The notes: generated by a model not told the origin, from the letters alone. DNA of 64,000 nt from CAZCVI01 sp964502145 (GCA_964502145.1 CAZCVI010000027.1:19027-83026); one strand, 5' to 3'; numbered from the stretch's first letter, positions 52,563 to 62,472 are shown. Program-made: numbers and translations.

Positions 52563-53759
52563 ATGCATAATTTAATAGATAATGTCAACCACAATCAGGA
52601 TTGGATATTGATTGAAGATAGCGCTAAACTCGACCTCTTTTTCCGGGACAATAAAGGGATCGACTGGCTCGCCTTTGATACCGAATTTATTCCCGAACGG
52701 TATTATTTCAATAAACTCTGCTTGATTTCGATCGTCACCCCCATCAGTAATTATATCATTGATGTTATAAAATTGCCCCATATCCCTTCCTTTATTAAAT
52801 TTCTCGAAGATCCCTCCATTCTGAAAATTACCCACGCTGGCGAAAACGATTACCGAATTCTTGCCCTCGAATACCATGTCAGACCCCGCAATATCTTCGA
52901 CACCCAATTATCCTACGGATTCCTTGATTTTGATTACCCCCTCGGCCTCCAAACCATCGTCGAAAAAGAATTAAAAACCAAGATCAGTAAATTAGAAATG
53001 AGATCCGACTGGGAAAAACGCCCCCTCACCCAGGAACAATTAAAATATGCAGTCAGCGATGTCATCCACCTCTACCCCCTCATGAATGTCTTAAAACAGA
53101 AACTCTCCCATCGCAAGAAATTATCCTGGACCATGGAAGAAAGCCTCCGTTGGGAAGAACCCGATTATTTTGATCGTGACGCTGCCGAATGTTTTGCCGA
53201 TTTACCCCTGCGCAACCTCTCCAAAAAACAGAAAATATTTTTAATACGCCTCCACCAGTGGCGTCATGACGAGGCAGCCAAAACCAATTGCCCACTCAAC
53301 GATGTTTTAAAAACTCGCCACATCAGCACCATTACCAAAAGCATCAAGTCCGGTAAAGAGGCATTACTGAACGATCGCACATTGCCAGACCACATCCTAC
53401 ACCAATACTGGCCCCATTTTCACCAACTCTACCACCAGGAAATAACCGAAATCGAACAATGCCTTCTCGAAAACCTCCCTCCCCAGGAAGAAGGCACACC
53501 TCACGCCCAAGTAATGATGGAATTACTCTTCCAATTGGTTAAAATGAAGGCCGTAAAGTATTACATCTCCCCCGCACTCCTCCTCCCCAGACGCGAAATG
53601 AACAAAATGAAAGCCGACGATAAATACTTTCCCGATTTTCTCGAAAATGGATGGCGCAAGGAATTGTTAGGGCCCGACCTCCTTTTGTGGCTTAAAAAAA
53701 GAAAACGCATCGACGCTGAAATGGATGGATATACCTGTATCTTAAAAATGAGTCACTAG
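52563..53759 (+). CDS. rnd: Ribonuclease D
   Basis: 398 residues. The DEDDy 3'-5' exonuclease domain has WLAFDTEF (Asp, Glu), ITHAGENDYRILA (Asp) and YAVSDVIHLYPL (Tyr, Asp). HRDC-type helices begin near 220 (KQKIFLIRLHQWRHDEAAKT). It trims tRNA and other RNA 3' ends. No ribosome site precedes the ATG; TAATAT (52551-52556) ends 6 nt before it, which would fit a leaderless transcript. Confidence 0.9.
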   Translation: MHNLIDNVNHNQDWILIEDSAKLDLFFRDNKGIDWLAFDTEFIPERYYFNKLCLISIVTPISNYIIDVIKLPHIPSFIKFLEDPSILKITHAGENDYRILALEYHVRPRNIFDTQLSYGFLDFDYPLGLQTIVEKELKTKISKLEMRSDWEKRPLTQEQLKYAVSDVIHLYPLMNVLKQKLSHRKKLSWTMEESLRWEEPDYFDRDAAECFADLPLRNLSKKQKIFLIRLHQWRHDEAAKTNCPLNDVLKTRHISTITKSIKSGKEALLNDRTLPDHILHQYWPHFHQLYHQEITEIEQCLLENLPPQEEGTPHAQVMMELLFQLVKMKAVKYYISPALLLPRREMNKMKADDKYFPDFLENGWRKELLGPDLLLWLKKRKRIDAEMDGYTCILKMSH

Positions 53760-53930
53760 GCCAGCCTTGACTTTATCCACGAAATATGATAAAAACCTAT
53801 TTTATCTGTTAAAAATAATTTTTTTATAATCCGTATGAATTTTTTCACGACCGATTGATAAGGACGGATTAAAACAAACAACATCGAAAGCAAGGAAAAC
53901 GTAAGGAATTGATAAATAAGGAATTGATAC

Positions 53931-54446
53931 ATGTTCATTGATACAAAAAAAATTGGTGCTCAGGGACTACTGCTCAAAGATAGCATAACCCTTGACCCCC
54001 AGTTATTGATTGAAGATCAGGGTACTTTTACCCAACCTGTAGATTATACCGTGTTTCTTAGCCGCGAAGGACAGATGATAAAGCTCCGTGGCCAGGTCAG
54101 CACCCTTCTTTCCTTACCCTGTGTCCGCTGTCTCGAAGATACCCGTTTCGCAGTGGACTCCAAGTTCGACCTCATGTTGATGCCCGTTTCATTGATCGAT
54201 CCCACCCATTCCGAATTGAATCCCGAAGAAATGGAATACATTTTTTTCGAGAGTGAAAAAATCGACCTCGGAAAAATATTAATGGAACAAATTAATCTGT
54301 GTGTGCCCAACAAACAAACCTGCCAGAATAATTGCCAAGGTATCTGTCCCAGTTGTGGCACCAACTTGAACCATGAAAAATGTCAGTGTGAAAATACATC
54401 TGAAGAAAACGACGTGAATTTACTATTTAGCAAATTAAAGAGGTGA
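53931..54446 (+). CDS. yceD: YceD/DUF177 protein
   Basis: 171 residues. Two cysteine pairs frame the core: LPCVRCLEDTRF near 65 and, at the C-terminus, CQNNCQGICPSCGTNLNHEK, typical of the DUF177 family. In E. coli YceD affects 23S rRNA accumulation; yceD-rpmF-plsX is a widespread operon, kept here. AAGGA precedes the ATG. Confidence 0.9.
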   Translation: MFIDTKKIGAQGLLLKDSITLDPQLLIEDQGTFTQPVDYTVFLSREGQMIKLRGQVSTLLSLPCVRCLEDTRFAVDSKFDLMLMPVSLIDPTHSELNPEEMEYIFFESEKIDLGKILMEQINLCVPNKQTCQNNCQGICPSCGTNLNHEKCQCENTSEENDVNLLFSKLKR

Positions 54447-54449
54447 AAA

Positions 54450-54632
54450 ATGGCACAACCAAAACGAAGACACTCCCATCAACGAACCGCAAAAAGGCGT
54501 ACACATCATGCTATAGCGGTAAAAAGTTTATCAACCTGTCCCCAATGCAGTGAACCCAAACTGCCGCACCGCGTGTGCTTGAATTGTGGGTACTATGCTG
54601 GGCGTCAAGTCATAAAAGGCCAAGCAGAATAG
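54450..54632 (+). CDS. rpmF: 50S ribosomal protein L32
   Basis: 60 residues: MAQPKRRHSHQRTAKRRTHH start, then the zinc ribbon CPQCSEPKLPHRVCLNCG with both Cys pairs. GAGGTG precedes the ATG, 3 bp after yceD. Confidence 0.97.
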   Translation: MAQPKRRHSHQRTAKRRTHHAIAVKSLSTCPQCSEPKLPHRVCLNCGYYAGRQVIKGQAE

Positions 54633-54672
54633 GCGCTCTGAACACAACATGTTTGGGGTTCCTACTAGCTGA

Positions 54673-55707
54673 ATGAAAAAAATAATGATTGCAGTGGATG
54701 CCATGGGCGGCGATGCTGCACCCGAAGTCGTAGTGCGTGGTGCCGTCGACTATTTGAAGGAACATGATGATGTCTCCATTGCCCTCGTAGGCAAAGAAAA
54801 AGAGATTCGCAAAGAATTCAAAAAGCAACGGCTCGACTGCCCTACCAATCTAGAAATTGTCGATGCCCATGAACATGTATTGATGCGCGAACATTTTTTT
54901 TCATATTGGCGCAAACGCAATAAAACATCGATCAAAAAAGCATTGGACTTGGTCAAAAGCAATAAGGCCCAGGCCATGGTTTCCGCCGGTAATACCGGCG
55001 CAGTGATGGCCATCTCCAGAGATGTGCTAGGAACCCTCAAACAAATCGAACGCCCCGCCCTCGCCATTATGATTCCCACGCTTACTGGTCACTCCCTCCT
55101 CATGGATGTCGGCGCCAATGTCGATTCCAAACCCCGCAACCTCGTTCAATTTGCCCTCATGGGGAAAATCTACCTCGAACAGATCATGGGTATCCAAAAT
55201 CCCAAGATAGCCCTCATGAGTATCGGTGAAGAAGAAGCCAAAGGCAATGAATTAACCAAATCCACTTATAATATCTTAAAATCAATGGATATTAATTTTA
55301 TTGGCAATGTAGAGGGCCGCGATATTTATGTCGGTGCTGCTGATTTGATCGTTACCGATGGCTTCACCGGTAACGTCATGTTAAAAGTGACCGAGGGTGT
55401 TGTAGATGTCATGTTTTCTCTCTTGAGACGAGAAATCATGTCCAATGTACTCGCCAAGGTAGGGTTCTTTTTTCTCAAAAGTTCTATCCGTCGTATTCAG
55501 AAGAAAATGGATTATTCCGAACACGGTGGCGCACTCCTTTTGGGCGTGAATGGGATTGTTATTATCGGCCATGGTCGTTCCAATGACAAGGCTATTCATA
55601 ATGCTATTCACATGAGCAAACAATTTATCAAGGAAAATGTTCTCCAAAAGATTTCACAGGAGATCGAGAGAATGCAAGACCATTTCAAGGAGCTAACCTA
55701 TGTCTGA
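54673..55707 (+). CDS. plsX: Phosphate acyltransferase PlsX
   Basis: 344 residues. IAVDAMGGDAAPEVVVRGAV at the N-terminus and AMVSAGNTGAVMAIS are diagnostic. It makes acyl-phosphate from acyl-ACP for phospholipid synthesis. The stop overlaps fabG by 8 bp. Confidence 0.96.
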   Translation: MKKIMIAVDAMGGDAAPEVVVRGAVDYLKEHDDVSIALVGKEKEIRKEFKKQRLDCPTNLEIVDAHEHVLMREHFFSYWRKRNKTSIKKALDLVKSNKAQAMVSAGNTGAVMAISRDVLGTLKQIERPALAIMIPTLTGHSLLMDVGANVDSKPRNLVQFALMGKIYLEQIMGIQNPKIALMSIGEEEAKGNELTKSTYNILKSMDINFIGNVEGRDIYVGAADLIVTDGFTGNVMLKVTEGVVDVMFSLLRREIMSNVLAKVGFFFLKSSIRRIQKKMDYSEHGGALLLGVNGIVIIGHGRSNDKAIHNAIHMSKQFIKENVLQKISQEIERMQDHFKELTYV

Positions 55708-56449
55708 AATGTATAGCGAAAATAAAAATGCAGTGGTTACCGGTGCCGCCCGCGGTATCGGCAAAGCCATTGCCACCCGATTGGCAAAAGCAGGATTGAA
55801 CGTGGTTGTCTCCGATATTATGCTCGAAGAAGCAGAAACCGTGGCCGACATGTTACGCGGCTTCGGCGTTCAAGCCATCGCCGTCAAAACCGATGTGTCA
55901 AACCCCGATGATGCCGAAAATCTGGTCAAAACAACCGTTACCCAATGGGGTTCCATTGATTTTCTCGTGAACAATGCCGGAGTCACCCGTGATAACCTGG
56001 CTGTGCGCATGTCTGAAAAAGAATGGGATATGGTTTTGGATATTAATCTTAAAGGCACCTTTCTGTGCTCCCAAGCCGCTTCCAGGGAGATGATGAAAAA
56101 ACGTTTCGGCAGGATTGTCAATATCGCTTCTATCAGCGGTATTAGAGGAACCGCAGGTCAGGCTAATTACGCCGCCTCGAAAGCCGGAGTCATCGCCCTG
56201 AGCAAAACATTTGCACGGGAATTGGGGAAACGAAATATCACCGTCAATGCTATTGCCCCAGGATTTATCCTCACCGAAATGACCGAACAATTATCCGAGA
56301 AAGTAAAAGAAGAGTATATTACCAATATCCCCTTATTACGGGGTGGAACACCAGAAGATGTTGCCGAGGCGGTACTGTTTTTAATTTCCCCGTCCGCTTC
56401 ATATATAACCGGAACCGTGATCAATGTTTCCGGTGGACTGTTAATTTAA
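55700..56449 (+). CDS. fabG: 3-oxoacyl-[ACP] reductase
   Basis: 249 residues, short-chain dehydrogenase. TGAARGIGKAIATRLA binds NADPH; NNAGVTRDNLAVRM, then the catalytic Ser in NIASISGIRG and YAASKAG (Tyr, Lys). Located between plsX and acpP, which identifies it as FabG rather than another SDR. AAGGAG precedes the ATG. Confidence 0.95.
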   Translation: MSEMYSENKNAVVTGAARGIGKAIATRLAKAGLNVVVSDIMLEEAETVADMLRGFGVQAIAVKTDVSNPDDAENLVKTTVTQWGSIDFLVNNAGVTRDNLAVRMSEKEWDMVLDINLKGTFLCSQAASREMMKKRFGRIVNIASISGIRGTAGQANYAASKAGVIALSKTFARELGKRNITVNAIAPGFILTEMTEQLSEKVKEEYITNIPLLRGGTPEDVAEAVLFLISPSASYITGTVINVSGGLLI

Positions 56450-56470
56450 AAATTCAAATAGGAGAATAAT

Positions 56471-56710
56471 ATGACAAAAGATGAGATTTTAGCTAAAGTT
56501 AAAGCAGTGGTTGCAGAGAAGTTAAATGTCGGTGAAGATCAGGTTACCACAGAGGCCAAGTTCGTCGAAGACCTCGGTGCCGATTCGTTGGATCAGGTTG
56601 AATTGATTATGGCTCTGGAAGATGATTTCGAGCTGAAAATCCCGGAAGACGAAGCTGAAAAATTAGACACCGTCGGTGCAGCCGTTGCTTATATCGGCAC
56701 TAGACTATAA
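56471..56710 (+). CDS. acpP: Acyl carrier protein
   Basis: 79 residues, acidic. The phosphopantetheine serine is in LGADSLDQVELIMALE. AGGAG precedes the ATG. It carries the growing acyl chain in the FAS II pathway. Confidence 0.97.
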   Translation: MTKDEILAKVKAVVAEKLNVGEDQVTTEAKFVEDLGADSLDQVELIMALEDDFELKIPEDEAEKLDTVGAAVAYIGTRL

Positions 56711-56716
56711 ACAGTA

Positions 56717-57985
56717 ATGGATTTCACAAGAAATACTATAAAACTGAGAAGGGTAGTTGTTACCGGCATGGGGAGCATATCCTCTGTCGGTAAAACTGTC
56801 CCGGAAAGCTGGGAAAATATCCGTAACGGCAGAAGTGGTATTTCTGGGATAACACATTTTGATCCGTCCGAGATGAATTCCCATATCGCTGGAGAGGTTA
56901 AAAATTACGATCCCGCCATGTATTTTGATGCCAAAGAGGTCCGTAAAATTGATACCTATATTCAATTTGCCCTGATTGCCGCAGACGAGGCAGTCAAGAA
57001 TTCGGCATTGAATCTCGATAAGATCGATAAAACTCGCGCCGGTGTTTATATTGGTTCTGGAATCGGTGGTATATTTACTATCGAAGCCAACAAGAAGGTC
57101 ATGATAGAAAAAGGTGCGCGACGTGTTTCACCCTTTTTCTTACCCGCTTCACTTGCCAATCTGGCTACTGGTCAGGTTTCCATAAAGTTTGGGTTCAGTG
57201 GTCCTAATTTTGCCAATGTCACCGCCTGTGCTGCCAGTACCCATTCCGTGGGCGACTCCTTTAAGATCATTCAACGTGGTGATGCAGACATCATGATTGT
57301 TGGCGGTGCCGAATATCCCATCACCGAATTGGGATTGGCTGGCTTCTCCGTTATGAAAGCCCTGTCCACTCGAAATGATGAACCGGAAAAAGCCTGTCGA
57401 CCCTTCGACAAGGACAGAGATGGTTTTATTATTGCTGAAGGTGGCTCCATACTTATCTTGGAAGATCTCGAACATGCCGTAAATCGTGGCGCTAAAATTT
57501 ACGCCGAAATCATCGGTTATGGTTATACCGGTGATGCCTACCATATGACCGCCCCCGATCCCGAAGCCAGTGGTGCTACCCGCTCTATGCAGAATGCCAT
57601 CCACGATGCGGGAATCACACCTCAGACTATTGAATATATTAATGCACACGGAACCTCTACCCCCCTCAATGACAAAATGGAAACACAAGCGATCAAACAC
57701 GTGTTTGGCGACTATGCCTATAAACTCAACATCAGTTCAACCAAGTCCATGACCGGCCACATGCTCGGCGCTACCGGGGCGGCTGAAGCCATCTATTCCA
57801 TCCTCGCCATCAATCATTCATTTATTCCACCTACCATCAACTACACTACTCCAGATGAAGAATGCGATCTCAATTATACACCCAACGTCGGTTTGGCCAA
57901 AAGTTTTACCTACGCCATGTCAAACTCTTTTGGTTTTGGTGGTACCAACGGAACATTGGTATTTAGAAAGTTCGACGAAAAATAA
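56717..57985 (+). CDS. fabF: 3-oxoacyl-[ACP] synthase II
   Basis: 422 residues, complete KAS II. Active-site Cys is in VTACAASTHSVGDS, the first His in NAHGTSTPLND, and Lys/His in SSTKSMTGHMLGATGAAEA. It elongates acyl-ACP. It is the last gene of the block; a hairpin terminator follows at 58065. Confidence 0.96.
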   Translation: MDFTRNTIKLRRVVVTGMGSISSVGKTVPESWENIRNGRSGISGITHFDPSEMNSHIAGEVKNYDPAMYFDAKEVRKIDTYIQFALIAADEAVKNSALNLDKIDKTRAGVYIGSGIGGIFTIEANKKVMIEKGARRVSPFFLPASLANLATGQVSIKFGFSGPNFANVTACAASTHSVGDSFKIIQRGDADIMIVGGAEYPITELGLAGFSVMKALSTRNDEPEKACRPFDKDRDGFIIAEGGSILILEDLEHAVNRGAKIYAEIIGYGYTGDAYHMTAPDPEASGATRSMQNAIHDAGITPQTIEYINAHGTSTPLNDKMETQAIKHVFGDYAYKLNISSTKSMTGHMLGATGAAEAIYSILAINHSFIPPTINYTTPDEECDLNYTPNVGLAKSFTYAMSNSFGFGGTNGTLVFRKFDEK

Positions 57986-58064
57986 CCTCTACGAAAAAGT
58001 ATAGCAACTGATAGTTTTCCATCAGACAGTAAATAAACCCGTATTTTCGGGAGATTTGAAAGCT

Positions 58065-58092
58065 GTGAGGGACAGGGTATCCTGTCCCTCAC
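58065..58092. terminator. Strong hairpin between fabF and pgeF
   Basis: GTGAGGGACAGG-GTAT-CCTGTCCCTCAC, a perfect 12-bp stem and 4-nt loop between the converging genes. There is no T-tract in either direction, so termination by hairpin alone, or mRNA 3' protection, is meant. Confidence 0.6.
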
Positions 58093-58117
58093 AAGGCTAT
58101 AACGCTTCTTTATCCAT

Positions 58118-58849
58118 TTATTTTAATACCAAAAAGTTATATATCCTCTCCCCCGAATCCCGATAACGGCGGTAAGAGGGGAAGCGAAGCACTTCACAAA
58201 AAGTGCATAGGCAAGAATCCGTGATCTTATCATCAGGAATTCCTGCCTCCTTCAAAGAAGCCCGAATTCCCTTTTTGACATCCATCAGATATTTCTCTTT
58301 ATTTTGCGGATGGTGCATAAAGATTTCCGAGGCATAGCTTTTCCCCGCGAATTTAGCGACCAGATCCTGCCCCACCTCATAACAGCTTTGTTCAATCGCT
58401 GGTCCCAGATAATAATGCAATTGTTGAGGCGGCACACCCCGTTTCGCATTGTCCAGCAGTTTTAAAGCTTTTTTTTCAATGCCATGCAGCAGTCCTTGCC
58501 AACCAATATGAAGCACCCCGCCCGTTTGTCCCCATTCATCCCAGAAAAAAAGCGGCGTGCAATCCGCCGTCTGAATTACCCCTAACGTTCCCTTTTCATC
58601 CAAGATAATACCATCACCATCCCGCTCTTCCCCCGCCGTGATCGCGCTCGCAAAATAAATTCCATCCGTATGTACCTGGTTTAAATGAATCACCTTCTTA
58701 CAGCGTCCAGCAAAAAGAAGTGGCAGGTCCTCGGCGGGAAATCCCAGTTCCGTGAATCCCAAAATGATTTCCGTAGTTTCATGTACATTGACATAATGCC
58801 CGTTAAACACCCGTCGTTCCAATTTAATTGTATTTTCTGTTTTATCCAT
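58118..58849 (-). CDS. pgeF: Peptidoglycan editing factor / laccase-domain purine hydrolase family
   Basis: 243 residues of the YfiH/LACC1 family. HLNQVHTDGIYFA, IQTADCTPLFFWDE (Cys) and VLHIGWQGLLHGIEKK (His) give the conserved Cys-His metal site, and CTFCEVLRFPSYRRYRDSGE closes the fold. Family members are described both as peptidoglycan editing factors and as purine nucleoside-acting enzymes. Single gene, minus strand. Confidence 0.88.
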   Translation of the reverse strand: MDKTENTIKLERRVFNGHYVNVHETTEIILGFTELGFPAEDLPLLFAGRCKKVIHLNQVHTDGIYFASAITAGEERDGDGIILDEKGTLGVIQTADCTPLFFWDEWGQTGGVLHIGWQGLLHGIEKKALKLLDNAKRGVPPQQLHYYLGPAIEQSCYEVGQDLVAKFAGKSYASEIFMHHPQNKEKYLMDVKKGIRASLKEAGIPDDKITDSCLCTFCEVLRFPSYRRYRDSGERIYNFLVLK

Positions 58850-59194
58850 CCCTCATTTTTACCCCAAATTGCCCTTCATGTCAACCCCAATTTATGCCCT
58901 CACATCAAAAACGTGATAGTGAATTCATGAAAAAAAACAGGAAGGTTGTATTTTATTTTTATTTAATATAAAATAATACAATATAATACAATGATTCAAT
59001 AGCAAGTATCGGGAAGGAAATACGATGAACAAGTCAAATCAGTGTCTTGATAAACAAATCGCGGTTAACCGTGCAGGAACAATACCAAAGACATAACGGA
59101 CAAACCTGTGACCGGTTGACAATATCACCTCACCATTGCTCTTTGACAGGGCGAGGTAATGTTTAAACCGGCACATAAGTGGATAAGGTGCAGA
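58850..59194. other. Intergenic region before the NtrB-like kinase
   Basis: AT-rich from 58946 to 58990, where TTGTAT (58946-58951), 17 bp, TAAAAT (58969-58974) is a possible promoter. Nothing else recognisable. If used, the kinase mRNA has a leader of more than 200 nt. Confidence 0.4.
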
Positions 59195-60412
59195 ATGAAA
59201 AATGAAAAGTTAAAACATTATGAGTTTCTTCAAGCCATTTCCGATACTATTGGAACGGCACCAACCATGGCTCATTACTTGAAACAATTGCCCATTATCA
59301 TGGAAAAATATTTACCCATCAAACGGATCATTGTTTTTTACCGCAGCGAAACCGGGAACCGTTTTAGCCCGTACCCCGAAGTGGTGGACAATAACCCGGT
59401 GATTCCTCTTGATGAACAATCCAATATCATTCGCAGTTTTGTCACTCACCACAGCGCCATGTTCCTGGATTCCAACGAGAGTATCTACCATGAAATTTTT
59501 AATAAAAATTCCGATCAGTTACTCGACAAGTACCAACTCAATCTTCTTATTCCATTACACTGTCGGCGCTATTACCGCGGTCTGCTGGTAGGGTGGATGG
59601 ACCCCAAAAAAAGGGGGCTCATCAAAGAAGTTGAAAAACTGATCCAAGCCGCCGCCCATCTTTTTATCCCAATCATTGAAACCGAACGACTCGAAGTCGA
59701 GAATGACAGGAACTATTACCGCTTGTTTAAATTCGACCGCCTTGTACTCATGGGTGAGATGGTTGCTTCTATTGCCCACGAGTTAAAGACACCCATGAAT
59801 ACCGTGCTTCTGGAGGTCCAGGAGATAAACGATCAGCTCGGAAATATCGGGCACAGCGGTTTAACCTCTTCCTGCCAAAAAATAAAAAATGAGATTCACC
59901 GCGTCAGTCAATTTATTCGTTCCTTATTGAGTTTTTCAAAGTTTAAAGAGATTGCAGTAGAGGAGATTGCCCTCAATGATTTTGTGGTTGAAGCATTGGC
60001 CGAGATTCCCCGTAAACGTATTCCTGAAGCCCTTGATATTACCACCCGATTGGAAAATGACCATACTTTACCCATAGATCGGAACCGGCTCAGGCAGGTA
60101 TTTTTTAATATTCTGTTTAATGCCTTTGATGCCGCCGGCGCACACGGTAAAATAGCCGTAAAAACCTATGCTGAACGAAAGGAAATCGATAAAAATGCCC
60201 GCCATATCATCTCTATCAGAGATGACGGGCCCGGTATTCCCGCCGATATAAAGGATAAAGTCCTCGAACCCTTTTTCACCACCAAAAGTGAAGGTACTGG
60301 CCTTGGACTCTATATCTCTTACGGGATCATGCGCAGTATCAAAGGCGACCTTGAAATAGAAAGCAATAACGAAGGCACCACCGTATATATTATTTTACCC
60401 GGAGGAAAATAA
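59195..60412 (+). CDS. NtrB-like sensor histidine kinase with GAF-type sensor
   Basis: 405 residues from ATG 59195, preceded by AAGGTG; a start at 59159 is also possible. No membrane helix. The N-terminal 180 residues look like a GAF domain (LPIKRIIVFYRSETG, LLIPLHCRRYYRGLLVGW). HisKA has the phosphoacceptor in VASIAHELKTPMN. ATPase: FFNILFNAFDAAG, RDDGPGIP, and FTTKSEGTGLGLYISYGIM. It is cytoplasmic and shares one base with the regulator gene (TAATG), so the two form a coupled pair. Confidence 0.9.
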   Translation: MKNEKLKHYEFLQAISDTIGTAPTMAHYLKQLPIIMEKYLPIKRIIVFYRSETGNRFSPYPEVVDNNPVIPLDEQSNIIRSFVTHHSAMFLDSNESIYHEIFNKNSDQLLDKYQLNLLIPLHCRRYYRGLLVGWMDPKKRGLIKEVEKLIQAAAHLFIPIIETERLEVENDRNYYRLFKFDRLVLMGEMVASIAHELKTPMNTVLLEVQEINDQLGNIGHSGLTSSCQKIKNEIHRVSQFIRSLLSFSKFKEIAVEEIALNDFVVEALAEIPRKRIPEALDITTRLENDHTLPIDRNRLRQVFFNILFNAFDAAGAHGKIAVKTYAERKEIDKNARHIISIRDDGPGIPADIKDKVLEPFFTTKSEGTGLGLYISYGIMRSIKGDLEIESNNEGTTVYIILPGGK

Positions 60413-61770
60413 TGAAAAGCAGACCTGAAATCTTGATCGTTGAGGATGATCTCTCTTTTCGCGAGAGTATGAGCAGTATTTTAAGACGGCATAATTACAA
60501 TGTATGCGAAGCCGGAACCGTCAAACTCGCCCTGAAACAGTTAAAAAATGGTTCGTTTGACCTCGTGTTATTGGACCTATCATTGCCCGATGGTTCGGGT
60601 CTCGACATCTTGAAGAAAATCGACGTCCAATATCGCAATCGCATCATCATTGTTTCCGGCACCGGGACCATTGACACCGCCGTTGAAGCCATGCGGCGCG
60701 GCGCGTTGGATTTCATGGAAAAACCCGTAGACCGAGACGTGCTTCTTATTTCCATAAAAAAAGCCATTGATCTCAATCGCGATCTCGACGATTACCGGAA
60801 ATTAAAAGATGAATTAAAAGACAGCCCCACCTTCAAACAAATCATTTTCAAGAGCCGCGCCATGTCCGAGGTAATCAAAAAAGCCAAGGAATCCGCCCAA
60901 TCCGACAAAACCGTTTTAATCACCGGGGAAACCGGAACCGGCAAAGAATTAATTGCCCACGCCATACACAATTTCTCCCAACGTGGTAAGAACCCTTTTG
61001 TCACCGTGAATTGTGCTGCTATTCCCATCAACCTCGCCGAATCCGAATTGTTTGGTTTTGAAAAGGGTGCTTTTACCGGGGCAGAAAACGCCTATCCTGG
61101 CAAGTTCCTGCTCGCCGATTCCGGGACCATATTCCTCGATGAAATCGGCGAACTGCACCCCGAAATCCAGCCCAAATTGCTCCGCGTTCTCGAATCCGGG
61201 GAAATATCCTCTCTCAAAAGCCGGGAAGCGAAAAAATTAAACATCCGCGTTATTGCCGCCACCAATAAATTATTGGATGGAACCTCACGGGAAGTCGATT
61301 TCAGAAAGGACCTCTATTATCGCCTTGAAGAGATCACGATCCGTATTCCTCCATTAAGAGAACGGAGTGCCGATATTATGCCCCTCGTTCATCATTATAT
61401 CTCTATTGCCAATATCACCCATTCCAAACAGGTCGAACGTGTCGATAAAGAGGCTGAAGAACTCCTCATCAATTACCATTGGCCAGGAAATGTCCGCGAA
61501 TTAAAAAACACCATCGGCGAAACCATGGCCTTTATCCATGACGATGAGATCAAAGTACAGAACCTACCCCCCAAATTAAGAAAGGGCAAGAAAGGAACAC
61601 TACCGGAAGTCTCTTTTCTAACACTGGATGAAGTGGAAAAAAATCATGTGGAGAAAGCCTTACGTATGACCAGTCATAATATCCAGCGCAGTGCAAAAAT
61701 CCTGGGTATTGGTCGTCCCGCTCTCTATCGCAAAATTGAAAAATACCTTCTGGAGAATATCGGCAAATAA
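60412..61770 (+). CDS. Sigma-54-dependent response regulator, partner of the upstream kinase
   Basis: 452 residues. Receiver: ILIVEDDLSFRESMSSILRR with phosphoacceptor Asp in LVLLDLSLPDGSG. AAA+: GETGTGKELIAHAIH, GAFTGAENAYPGK, IFLDEIGELHPEIQPKLLRV. The Fis-like HTH is SAKILGIGRPALYRKIEKYL. Paralogous to the regulator at 23262 but clearly distinct. Target promoters unknown; look for GG-N10-GC sites. Confidence 0.93.
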   Translation: MKSRPEILIVEDDLSFRESMSSILRRHNYNVCEAGTVKLALKQLKNGSFDLVLLDLSLPDGSGLDILKKIDVQYRNRIIIVSGTGTIDTAVEAMRRGALDFMEKPVDRDVLLISIKKAIDLNRDLDDYRKLKDELKDSPTFKQIIFKSRAMSEVIKKAKESAQSDKTVLITGETGTGKELIAHAIHNFSQRGKNPFVTVNCAAIPINLAESELFGFEKGAFTGAENAYPGKFLLADSGTIFLDEIGELHPEIQPKLLRVLESGEISSLKSREAKKLNIRVIAATNKLLDGTSREVDFRKDLYYRLEEITIRIPPLRERSADIMPLVHHYISIANITHSKQVERVDKEAEELLINYHWPGNVRELKNTIGETMAFIHDDEIKVQNLPPKLRKGKKGTLPEVSFLTLDEVEKNHVEKALRMTSHNIQRSAKILGIGRPALYRKIEKYLLENIGK

Positions 61771-61776
61771 CATCGT

Positions 61777-62472
61777 TTAAATCAGGTATTTTTTATAGAC
61801 TTCCATCGGGTCCAGTTCTTCAAAATCCCTTGAAATAATCGGTTCCGCCGGGACCAAGTAGCCATTTTTAAGAAAGCTGACCCGATCGGCAATGCGGTAG
61901 GCATAAAAAATGTCGCCCGTTAAATAGAGGATCGCTTTGCCCTCGTTTTTCATTTGGATCAGTACCCGGTTGAATTTTAATTCAAAGGCCCGTTCTTCAC
62001 CCCGGATATAATCGTTGATAATAATATTGGTCCAGTCTTTGGCCAGTAACAGCGAGAGATAAAAGGCTTTAAAATCCATCGGGTCACAGTGGCGGATTTT
62101 TTTATTTAAATCTTCATCGAAAAGATTGAACAGGAGGAGGATTTCCAGCGCTCTTTTCCGACTCACATCGCCCCGGCAGTTATAGAAGTCCAAGATATCC
62201 TTCAGACGCATATCCGGTTCGAAATCCGTTTGGTTTTCCAGACGGTTGATGAATACTGCCCGTGCCCCATTCAGCGGCGTAAGTGGCTGGGTATCCATAA
62301 AAATATGGCCGTCTTGAAAGGGCATGAAGCCAGCAAAAATATCCGAAATAGCTGTTGCGCATCGTTCCCTCTGGCACATTAACAAATAAATCTCACCATT
62401 ATTAACCGTCAAATCGACCGCATGCAGCAGGATGTCCGCTTTTTGGACAGTTAAACCTTTTGTTTCAATCAT
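61777..62472 (-). CDS. Degenerate ABC transporter ATPase-like protein
   Basis: 231 residues with the length and layout of an ABC ATPase (IETKGLTVQKADILLHAVDL start, IADRVSFLKNGYLVP near the end). The Walker A motif should be GxxGxGKST but reads LLMCQRERCATAI. The LSGGQ signature is replaced by DPMDFKAFYLSLL, and Walker B IIINDYIRGEE lacks the usual D-E. It probably cannot hydrolyse ATP on its own. It overlaps the permease gene by 8 bp, so the pair is still kept as a unit. Confidence 0.75.
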   Translation of the reverse strand: MIETKGLTVQKADILLHAVDLTVNNGEIYLLMCQRERCATAISDIFAGFMPFQDGHIFMDTQPLTPLNGARAVFINRLENQTDFEPDMRLKDILDFYNCRGDVSRKRALEILLLFNLFDEDLNKKIRHCDPMDFKAFYLSLLLAKDWTNIIINDYIRGEERAFELKFNRVLIQMKNEGKAILYLTGDIFYAYRIADRVSFLKNGYLVPAEPIISRDFEELDPMEVYKKYLI

